From JAZQNC01 sp045536155 (GTDB lineage: Bacteria; Bacillota; Clostridia; Oscillospirales; CAG-272): a stretch of 7,828 bases of DNA. Shown in pieces: positions 1-4,335 of the stretch (its first letter is position 1; each line of letters begins with the position of its first letter). The stretch lies in the NCBI GenBank assembly GCA_045536155.1, contig JAZSMZ010000121.1, positions 1 through 7,828 of the forward strand, written 5' to 3'. The notes beneath the pieces are model-generated. The model saw only the letters and a list, made by a program, of their open reading frames with translations, was not told the origin of the DNA and made no database searches. Position numbers and translations under genes: made by a program.

Positions 1-116
1 GTGCAAAGGAACTGAATCTTGATGCAATCCATGACACTGTACATGAGATGGCAAGGGACGAAGCAAGACACGGCAAGGCTTTCGCAGGTCTTCTCGAAAG
101 ATACTTCGGCAAATAA
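1..116 (+). CDS. Rubrerythrin (NADH peroxidase type), 3' end only
   Basis: This is a partial gene that enters from the left edge. The frame opening at base 3 gives 37 residues and ends at TAA 114-116. The tail reads EMARDEARHGKAF, then GLLERYFGK. This is the last helix of the ferritin-like di-iron domain of rubrerythrin, and the E-x-x-x-H pairing in DEARH supplies iron ligands. In anaerobes rubrerythrins reduce hydrogen peroxide to water in the cytoplasm with electrons from NADH through rubredoxin-like centres. Because the protein stops right after this helix, a rubredoxin domain, if present, must lie on the N-terminal side, outside the window. A terminator follows at 136-162. The family call rests on a short but characteristic segment. 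Confidence 0.8.
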   Translation, partial: AKELNLDAIHDTVHEMARDEARHGKAFAGLLERYFGK

Positions 117-135
117 GATAAAAGCGCATAAAACT

Positions 136-162
136 AGCGGAGGTTTTATCCCTCCGCTTTTT
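136..162 (+). terminator. Rho-independent terminator after rubrerythrin
   Basis: A perfect 8-bp stem, AGCGGAGG (136-143) with CCTCCGCT (151-158), encloses a 7-base loop and is followed by a T run (158-162). It lies 20 bases after the rubrerythrin stop. The stem core GCGGAGG/CCTCCGC recurs at 2204-2228 and 3067-3096. Confidence 0.85.
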
Positions 163-217
163 ATTAGGCAGTATCAAAAGTCAAATGGCATACCTTTGGG
201 AATTATCAAATTGATTT

Positions 218-232
218 AAAGATATAATCTTT
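218..232. promoter_or_regulatory. 15-bp dyad centred on a TATAAT, possible operator/promoter
   Basis: AAAGAT and ATCTTT form a perfect inverted repeat around ATA, and TATAAT (223-228) sits at its centre. A second perfect palindrome, TTGAATTCAA, lies at 254-263. Both are in the 229-base AT-rich stretch between the rubrerythrin stop and the next start, upstream of an operon that encodes a TetR-type regulator. I see no convincing -35 box at 16-18 bases from this TATAAT. It may be an operator or chance AT-rich symmetry. Confidence 0.25.
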
Positions 233-345
233 AGCATATATTTTTGTATCTTTTTGAATTCAACATTTTTTCCAATCTTGTTGTTCAAATCATCTCCTGC
301 ATCAGGTAAAATATTATTGTAAAAAAACCAAAAGGAGATTTGATT

Positions 346-687
346 ATGAACACAGACAAAATATTAGCAGAATCCATCGCAAAGGACTATGTTCCGAAAG
401 AAAGCTCCAAAATCGTTGCACTGAAGAAGCTGGATAACCGCGCCAAGCTCCCGGCAACAATTTTCACATACACCTGGGGAATTGTATTTGCTCTCGTATT
501 CGGCACCGGAATGTCGCTCGCGATGCAGGTCATAGGCAGCAGCATGATTCTCGGCATAATCATCGGTCTTGCAGGCCTTTTAGGCTGCGCGGTGAATTAT
601 CCGATATATAAGAAAATGCTTGAAAAGGGCAAGGCAAAATACGCATATGAGATCGTACAGCTTGCCCGCGAGATAGCAAACGATTGA
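346..687 (+). CDS. Small two-helix membrane protein, function unknown
   Basis: A 113-residue protein. The ATG at 346 is chosen because AAAGGAG (331-337) lies 8 bases upstream; an in-frame TTG at 340 is too close to that site. The N-terminal third is charged and soluble and contains KIVALKKLDNRAK. Two hydrophobic helices follow at about residues 37-62 and 66-88, joined by a short glycine-rich turn, and then a charged tail (KKMLEKGKAKYAYEIVQLAREI), so both ends probably face the cytoplasm. I recall similar proteins in Clostridia sitting beside TetR genes and sometimes carrying the database name dihydropteridine reductase. Nothing here supports that enzyme: there is no nucleotide-binding motif and the length is far too short. 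It lies 24 bases before the TetR gene and is probably co-transcribed with it. A role as a regulated partner or sensor is inference. Confidence 0.8.
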   Translation: MNTDKILAESIAKDYVPKESSKIVALKKLDNRAKLPATIFTYTWGIVFALVFGTGMSLAMQVIGSSMILGIIIGLAGLLGCAVNYPIYKKMLEKGKAKYAYEIVQLAREIAND

Positions 688-711
688 CCGCATCTTTAAA
701 GGGGTAACAAC

Positions 712-1308
712 ATGAACAAATCGGAAAGTAAATATTTCAATACTGCCGTTAAAATGGATCTTTCGCTGATATCTTTGCTGAAAAAGAAGCCCTTTGACTA
801 TATCACTGTAAGCGAGATCTGCAAAGCTGCAGGAGTGAACCGTTCGACCTTTTATTTGCATTATGAAAACATCGGCGAGTTGCTGAATGAAACGGCGAGA
901 TATTTACTGGATGATTTTCTCACGTATTTTACTGCAGATACAAAAGATGCAGTATTCCATCTTGAAGAGCGCAGTCTTGACGAGCTGATCTTCATTGGAG
1001 ATAAATATCTTGTCCCCTATCTGACTTATATCAAAAACAACAAGGAAGTATTCCAAACAGCACTTTCGTATAATAAGGTCCTCGGATTTGAGGAAGTATA
1101 CAAGCGGATGTTTGAAAAAATTTTCAACCCGATTCTGGACAGATTCCGCTATCCGCCCGACATAAGGCAATATGTAATGATGTATTACTTGAACGGAATC
1201 AGCGCAATAACGGGTGAATGGCTGAAAAACGGCTGTGAAAAGTCTGTTAAGGAAATTTCCGAAATAATAACGATCTGTGTTTTCGGAAAAGACTATGCAA
1301 ATGGATAG
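712..1308 (+). CDS. TetR/AcrR-family transcriptional regulator
   Basis: A 198-residue protein with ATG at 712 and AAAGGGG (698-704) 7 bases upstream. The N-terminal domain has the TetR helix-turn-helix. Helix 2 (TVSEICKAA, about 32-40) leads into a turn at GVN (41-43), the recognition helix RSTFYLHY (44-51) and then NIGELL. The rest (60-198) is a helical, aromatic-rich ligand-binding and dimerisation domain that I cannot match to a known inducer. Its C-terminus resembles the TetR-like domain seen in many Firmicute regulators of unknown signal. Such proteins bind as dimers to short dyads, often repressing their own operon. The gene lies between two membrane-protein genes and overlaps the following start by a few bases, so the three are probably one transcript, with the regulator controlling the flanking genes (inference). 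Confidence 0.9.
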   Translation: MNKSESKYFNTAVKMDLSLISLLKKKPFDYITVSEICKAAGVNRSTFYLHYENIGELLNETARYLLDDFLTYFTADTKDAVFHLEERSLDELIFIGDKYLVPYLTYIKNNKEVFQTALSYNKVLGFEEVYKRMFEKIFNPILDRFRYPPDIRQYVMMYYLNGISAITGEWLKNGCEKSVKEISEIITICVFGKDYANG

Positions 1309-1894
1309 GATTTTAAAGTTTGCGCTCATAAGCCTGGCAGTCAATATTGCATACAGCATATATCACGTTGTAGTCGGTGTTTCAACGCGCTCATGGTGGC
1401 TGTTCACTATCGGAATTTACTATGTAATATTAAGTACCGTCCGATTCGTGATCATCCGTCATAAGGTCAACAAAAATTCCCTCCTTCGATTTACGGGGAT
1501 TATGCTGATGATGCTGTCGGTGTCGCTCATCGGAACGGTTATTCTTGCTTTTGTAAAGGACAGAGGAAAAGCGTTTCACCTGATTGTCATGCTGACTATT
1601 GCGGTATACGCTTTCAGCAAAATCACTCTTGCGACGATAAAGCTGATCAAGGCAAGAAAAAGCAGATCGGCAAAGACGGTAGCTCTTCGGAATATATCAT
1701 TCGCTGATGCCCTGGTTTCGATTTTTTCTCTTCAAAGATCGATGCTCGTATCGTTTGAGGGTATGTCGGAAACGAATATCCGCATCATGAACGTCGCGAC
1801 CGGCTCCGCCGTGTGCATAACTGTATTTTTGCTTGGATTACACCTTATAAAACGAAAGGCAATTCAGACAAGAAGAGATCGCAAAGAAAATTAA
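1301..1894 (+). CDS. Polytopic membrane protein, function unknown
   Basis: 197 residues from ATG 1301. ATG 1295 and GTG 1277 are in-frame alternatives. I prefer 1301 because CGGAAAAG (1284-1291) is then about 9 bases upstream and the overlap with the TetR stop (1306-1308) is only 8 bases. The overlap suggests translational coupling. Hydrophobic segments lie at about 6-27, 32-52, 63-85, 91-116 and 162-183. A basic linker (KARKSRSAK, 118-125) and a polar stretch (about 130-158) separate the fourth and fifth. The C-terminus is strongly basic (KRKAIQTRRDRKEN). There is no transporter signature, charged residue pair in the membrane or catalytic motif that I recognise. Similar small membrane proteins beside TetR regulators are known to me only as hypothetical. 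Five helices would put the two termini on opposite sides, unless the polar segment dips into the membrane. Confidence 0.8.
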   Translation: MDRILKFALISLAVNIAYSIYHVVVGVSTRSWWLFTIGIYYVILSTVRFVIIRHKVNKNSLLRFTGIMLMMLSVSLIGTVILAFVKDRGKAFHLIVMLTIAVYAFSKITLATIKLIKARKSRSAKTVALRNISFADALVSIFSLQRSMLVSFEGMSETNIRIMNVATGSAVCITVFLLGLHLIKRKAIQTRRDRKEN

Positions 1895-1942
1895 ACCGTT
1901 TTGATATAACATTCAATATACAAAAACAGTTAGGAGAACATT

Positions 1943-2146
1943 ATGGAATACGCAACAAACGAACTCATCTGCAAGTGCAAAAAGGTCACCTACGTTGACA
2001 TCGAAAGAGCACTGCACAGCCACAAAAAATTAAAAGACGTCGAAGCTGAATTTGAGGAAGTTCAGAAGATTACTCAATGCTCCACCGGCTGCGGCGGCTG
2101 TCATGACAAGATCATGGGCATCATTTCCAAAATAATCAGCGGCTGA
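1943..2146 (+). CDS. BFD-like [2Fe-2S]-binding protein
   Basis: 67 residues from ATG 1943, with TAGGAG (1931-1936) 6 bases upstream. The layout matches the BFD-like fold of bacterioferritin-associated ferredoxin: C10-x-C12 followed by KKVTYVDIERAL, then C50-x-x-C53 in CSTGCGGC, followed by a helix ending in IIS. The four ligands C10, C12, C50 and C53 would hold one [2Fe-2S] cluster. C46 is an additional cysteine. BFD itself reduces ferric iron in bacterioferritin so that it can be released. Free-standing clostridial copies have no proven partner, and similar domains occur in NAD(P)H-linked oxidoreductases. The spacing between the two cysteine pairs (37 residues) is somewhat longer than in E. 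coli Bfd. The gene follows the membrane protein by 48 bases and ends just before a strong terminator, so it could be the last gene of that transcript. I see no clear promoter of its own. Confidence 0.85.
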   Translation: MEYATNELICKCKKVTYVDIERALHSHKKLKDVEAEFEEVQKITQCSTGCGGCHDKIMGIISKIISG

Positions 2147-2164
2147 GTTATAAAAAAGCAATTA

Positions 2165-2189
2165 AAAGGACGCCTCGGCGTCCTTTTTT
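2165..2189 (+). terminator. Rho-independent terminator after the BFD-like gene
   Basis: A 9-bp stem, AAAGGACGC (2165-2173) with GCGTCCTTT (2178-2186), closes a CTCG tetraloop and is followed by a T run to 2189. It lies 18 bases after the stop. It ends the + strand block before the convergent - strand genes. Confidence 0.92.
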
Positions 2190-2203
2190 GTGTTCCTAAA
2201 ACT

Positions 2204-2228
2204 AGCGCGGAGGATAAACCTCCGCGCT
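2204..2228 (-). terminator. Terminator hairpin of the zinc-ribbon/lipoprotein operon
   Basis: A perfect 10-bp stem, AGCGCGGAGG (2204-2213) with CCTCCGCGCT (2219-2228), has a 5-base loop. Read on the - strand it is followed by AGTTTTAGG, a short T tract. It lies 34 bases past the lipoprotein stop. The hairpin and its flank to 2259 form a repeat shared with 3071-3125. Confidence 0.75.
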
Positions 2229-2259
2229 TTGTCTATTTAACTGTTCGGCAAGTTGGAAT
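2206..2259. repeat. 55-nt 3'-UTR repeat, copy 1
   Basis: This 54-base segment aligns with 3071-3125 with one gap and about six mismatches by eye (about 87% identity). It covers the GCGGAGG/CCTCCGC hairpin plus the next ~30 bases, with the shared words TTTGTCTATT and TTGGAAT, and ends just before the stop codon of the - strand lipoprotein gene. The two copies are in the same orientation. Confidence 0.8.
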
Positions 2260-2262
2260 CGG

Positions 2263-2649
2263 TCAATCTGCCCAGAACATCTCGTTGATTCTGTTGATAT
2301 CCTCATTCACGATTTCAAAATTCTCTGCATTGACTTTTATCGGAATTATAGAGATGCTTTCCTTTTCTATGTTATAAGACGACAGAATGGTTCTCATTTC
2401 TTCAAATGTCGCACCATTTCTTGTCAGTTCAAAAATTTCTTGGGGTCCTTTATTTCGATTTGTTCCTGACATAGCCCCGCATTTATAAATCCCATCATTG
2501 GTCTGCCATGCGTAGACCTCAATGCCTTTGGCTGTGCCAAGATTATAATATTCCGGAAAACTTTTGTGCAAATCTTTCGGTGTATTACTACACCCTATGA
2601 TGCCAAACACACAAACAAGCACTAAACCTAATGCTATAAAGTTTTTCAT
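2263..2649 (-). CDS. Small secreted lipoprotein, function unknown
   Basis: 128 residues from ATG 2649. The frame stays open upstream, but this ATG has AAAAGGG (2665-2659) 9 bases before it and starts the signal peptide directly. Residues 1-19 (MKNFIALGLVLVCVFGIIG) are a lipoprotein signal peptide with the lipobox I-I-G-C. C20 would be lipidated and anchor the protein on the outer face of the membrane. The mature part (21-128) contains VYAWQTNDGIYKCGAMSGTNR and a second cysteine, then a mixed alpha/beta tail with no motif I know. It reads like a one-domain fold of about 100 residues. It follows the zinc-ribbon gene by 29 bases and shares its promoter. A relation to a known lipoprotein family is possible, but I cannot name one. 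Confidence 0.8.
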   Translation of the reverse strand: MKNFIALGLVLVCVFGIIGCSNTPKDLHKSFPEYYNLGTAKGIEVYAWQTNDGIYKCGAMSGTNRNKGPQEIFELTRNGATFEEMRTILSSYNIEKESISIIPIKVNAENFEIVNEDINRINEMFWAD

Positions 2650-2678
2650 ACAATCACACCCTTTTGCCAAATTTCACT

Positions 2679-2966
2679 TCACACGTTGTAATCATATTTA
2701 CAGAACGGGCACTTGGGATAATCAAAATCGTGCTGCTTGCCGCAATTCGGGCACTGTTTCTGAGCCAATCCTTCCTCTTCGGCGTCCGACAGAAAGAATT
2801 CCAGCTTTCCGCACTTAGGGCAACTGTAAATATCAACTTCCATTGCCCCTGCCAAAAGATTAGAGAGGTCTCCGAATATCCAACCAGTCTGCCCCAACTG
2901 TAATTTTTCTGTTCTTATATAGCTCATTTTTTTACCGCAGCGCAAACAATCCATGTCGTTATTCAT
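2679..2966 (-). CDS. Zinc-ribbon protein, function unknown
   Basis: 95 residues from ATG 2966, with a perfect AAGGAGG (2980-2974) 7 bases upstream. Four CxxC knuckles are visible: C7/C10 (CLRCGK), C49/C52 (CPKCGK), C72/C75 (CPNCGK) and C86/C89 (CPFC). The first two flank an insert (about 15-45) with GWIFGDLSNLLAGAMEVDIYSC. The last two form a compact ribbon at the C-terminus. Two zinc ions, one per pair of knuckles, are likely. The first half resembles small zinc-ribbon proteins of Firmicutes that pair an N-terminal CxxCG with a later CPKCGKLEFF, for which I know no proven function. There is no membrane segment, so it is cytoplasmic. It is first in a two-gene operon with the lipoprotein. DNA, RNA or protein binding are all possible. 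Confidence 0.85.
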   Translation of the reverse strand: MNNDMDCLRCGKKMSYIRTEKLQLGQTGWIFGDLSNLLAGAMEVDIYSCPKCGKLEFFLSDAEEEGLAQKQCPNCGKQHDFDYPKCPFCKYDYNV

Positions 2967-3026
2967 GACATTTCCTCCTTGACACCGTTTTTATCAAATT
3001 CAATTATTTTCGAACGCTTCGTATTC

Positions 3027-3055
3027 ATTATACCATAAGTACGCATCTATGTCAA
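3027..3055 (-). promoter_or_regulatory. Consensus sigma-A promoter of the zinc-ribbon/lipoprotein operon
   Basis: On the - strand, TTGACA (3055-3050), a 17-base spacer and TATAAT (3032-3027) match the housekeeping consensus at every hexamer position. Transcription should start near 3020, giving a leader of about 55 bases before ATG 2966. The promoter begins 12 bases after the preceding terminator hairpin (3067-3096). Confidence 0.9.
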
Positions 3056-3066
3056 CAATCGCATAG

Positions 3067-3096
3067 AAAACGCGGAGGATAAAACCTCCGCGTTTT
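3067..3096 (-). terminator. Terminator after the small membrane gene (and spoIIIA read-through)
   Basis: A perfect 12-bp stem, AAAACGCGGAGG (3067-3078) with CCTCCGCGTTTT (3085-3096), has a 6-base loop. On the - strand it ends in TTTTCTATG. It lies 33 bases past the stop of the 3336-3130 gene. No hairpin separates that gene from spoIIIAG, so this may also end the spoIIIA transcript. Confidence 0.85.
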
Positions 3097-3125
3097 GTCT
3101 ATTAAACTGTTAGATAAATTGGAAT
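3071..3125. repeat. 55-nt 3'-UTR repeat, copy 2
   Basis: This is the partner of the repeat at 2206-2259: the same hairpin core and the same TTTGTCTATT and TTGGAAT words, in the same orientation, also ending at the 3' end of a small - strand gene. The similarity stops at the coding regions, which are unrelated. Confidence 0.8.
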
Positions 3126-3129
3126 TTGA

Positions 3130-3336
3130 TTAACTCATGTACAAACAAACAATCGCTATTAAACTAATAATCATGTAGAAACATCCAATTATGCGTACAC
3201 CAATTATGTAGCGGTTTGTTGGCTCTGCACCGCTCTTGTTTTTCCAACTTTCTGAGAATTTCCAATACTGGTATGGAAACAAAACCAAAAATAATCCAAT
3301 CAAAAATAATGCAATGCCTGCAAAAATGATTTTCAT
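3130..3336 (-). CDS. Small membrane protein, DUF6199-like
   Basis: 68 residues from ATG 3336. Two transmembrane helices (about 3-21 and 46-65) flank a polar loop with FPYQYWKFSESWKNKSGAEPTNRY. The pattern P-x-x-x-W-K-x-x-E-S-W-K, then EP, then a second helix starting R-I-I-G, recalls the small Firmicute membrane family I know as DUF6199, whose role is unknown. The family name is from memory and unchecked. The ribosome binding site is weak: AAAGGA lies 11 bases upstream and the start is preceded by AGAGAG. The gene follows spoIIIAG in the same direction, 73 bases on, in the place usually held by spoIIIAH, but it shares nothing with SpoIIIAH. It has its own vegetative promoter, so sporulation-only expression is unlikely. 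Confidence 0.75.
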   Translation of the reverse strand: MKIIFAGIALFLIGLFLVLFPYQYWKFSESWKNKSGAEPTNRYIIGVRIIGCFYMIISLIAIVCLYMS

Positions 3337-3384
3337 CTCTCTATACGTCCTTTGTCAAATTCAGTTTTATCAAGCCATATACCC

Positions 3385-3413
3385 ATTATACCACAAGCAT
3401 GCGATTTTTTCAA
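3385..3413 (-). promoter_or_regulatory. Sigma-A promoter overlapping the spoIIIAG stop codon
   Basis: On the - strand, TTGAAA (3413-3408), a 17-base spacer and TATAAT (3390-3385) precede the small membrane gene by about 48 bases. The TGA stop of spoIIIAG (3412-3410) lies inside the -35 box. The same TTGAAA-17-TATAAT with a GTGG before the -10 recurs at 7773-7801. Confidence 0.8.
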
Positions 3414-3871
3414 TACACATACACGTTGCTCGTCGGTATATCGAGCAGCGCCGAGAGCAGGCGGGTTATCTCCAACCGCTTTTCCGAATCTGCGCGGCAG
3501 ACGACGGCAACTCCCGATATCGACGGGCGCTTTTGCTTGACAAGCAGACCGCGATCGCCGTCGATGACGACGTAATTGCCACCAACGTCGTTTTGAGCGT
3601 ACACCTCCTCGCCCGCGTCGGCCAGCATAACCATGACGCGCACGCTTTTCACTCCGTCGATACCCGAAACGAGGGAGACGATCGACTCTTCAAGCTCACA
3701 TCGGTAGTCAGCAAGGTCGACCGATGCGCTTTTTGTCTCTATTTCCTCGCTCACAGCGCCCCTTGAGCCGAAAATCACCAGCGCGATTCCCAAAAGCAGA
3801 GCAACGACGATACCGACGGTCTTCCCGTTCTTTTTCAGCTTATCAAATGCGGCAAAAATGTCCATTTTCAC
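3410..3871 (-). CDS. spoIIIAG: Stage III sporulation protein AG (SpoIIIAG), ring component
   Basis: 153 residues. The start is taken as GTG 3871, which overlaps the spoIIIAF stop by 4 bases (GTGA); ATG 3865, two codons later, is an alternative. A short cytoplasmic N-terminus is followed by one transmembrane helix (about 18-36), a linker, and a ring-building-motif domain (about 55-153) with YRCELEESIVSLVSGIDGVKSVRVMVML and ISGVAVVCRADSEKRLEITRLLSALL. SpoIIIAG is known to assemble into a large ring in the membrane between mother cell and forespore, resembling the secretion-ring proteins of type III systems. This protein is clearly shorter than B. subtilis SpoIIIAG (229 residues). The loss is mostly in the linker and the insert between the beta strands, and the C-terminal helix is intact, so it is probably functional. 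It is the last spoIIIA gene here. Confidence 0.93.
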   Translation of the reverse strand: MKMDIFAAFDKLKKNGKTVGIVVALLLGIALVIFGSRGAVSEEIETKSASVDLADYRCELEESIVSLVSGIDGVKSVRVMVMLADAGEEVYAQNDVGGNYVVIDGDRGLLVKQKRPSISGVAVVCRADSEKRLEITRLLSALLDIPTSNVYVY

Positions 3872-4335
3872 TCTCTTTCAATCAGTCTCACTTCGCAGTT
3901 AAGCGTTTTTTCAATGTAATCGATGACAGCATCAAAATAGATAAGGTCGCTTCGGCTCATTGTCAGCTCGGCGCTATTTATCTTCGCGCTGTTCTTTTCG
4001 GTGCGTTCAAGAAAGATCTCAATCTCGACCGAAATGCCGTATTTTTCGCCAACCGCACTTTCGAGCGCGTTTTCAAGGGCCGACGACGAATGCTCGGCCA
4101 TCTCGTTAAATATTTCGGGCTCGAGATCGGTATATCCGTCGAAAAAATCTCCTATTCCGCCTACGGCATCGGGTATCTTTTTTATAAATGGCATTATTGG
4201 CGAAACGATTGCCAGAACAAGGGCAAGAGAAAGTATGTATCTGACGTATTTTTTGATATTCCCGTTCGATATCACCATATCCATCACCGTCGATACCACC
4301 GATATCGCGGCAATGGCCGTTATGTATCCGCTCAT
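3868..4335 (-). CDS. spoIIIAF: Stage III sporulation protein AF (SpoIIIAF)
   Basis: 155 residues from ATG 4335, which overlaps the spoIIIAE stop by 4 bases (ATGA). Two transmembrane helices sit at about 4-22 and 32-50, followed by PFIKKIPD and a linker with DGYTDLEPEIF. A soluble domain of about 65 residues follows (about 88-155), with SVEIEIFLER and a terminal helix. In B. subtilis this soluble domain has a ring-building-motif-like fold and faces the space between mother cell and forespore. B. subtilis SpoIIIAF is longer (206 residues), the difference lying mainly in the linker. It is made in the mother cell as part of the A-Q channel needed for late forespore gene expression. Position between AE and AG is conserved across spore formers and supports the call. 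Confidence 0.92.
   Translation of the reverse strand: MSGYITAIAAISVVSTVMDMVISNGNIKKYVRYILSLALVLAIVSPIMPFIKKIPDAVGGIGDFFDGYTDLEPEIFNEMAEHSSSALENALESAVGEKYGISVEIEIFLERTEKNSAKINSAELTMSRSDLIYFDAVIDYIEKTLNCEVRLIERE

Noticed and set aside
233..345. A riboswitch or T-box leader before the first membrane gene
   Set aside because: No stem of useful length, specifier loop or antiterminator sequence could be found.
346..687. Dihydropteridine reductase as the name of the small membrane protein
   Set aside because: The protein has two membrane helices, 113 residues and no cofactor-binding motif. The name, which I recall from databases, is not supported by the sequence.
904..1359. 151-residue - strand frame
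   Set aside because: It is antisense to the clear TetR gene and has no start signal.
3130..3336. The small membrane gene as a degenerate spoIIIAH
   Set aside because: SpoIIIAH has one membrane helix and a large extracellular ring domain. This protein has two helices, no such domain and its own conserved-looking motif.
3236..3766. 176-residue + strand frame across the spoIIIAG end
   Set aside because: It spans the antisense of two genes and a promoter, and its composition is not protein-like.
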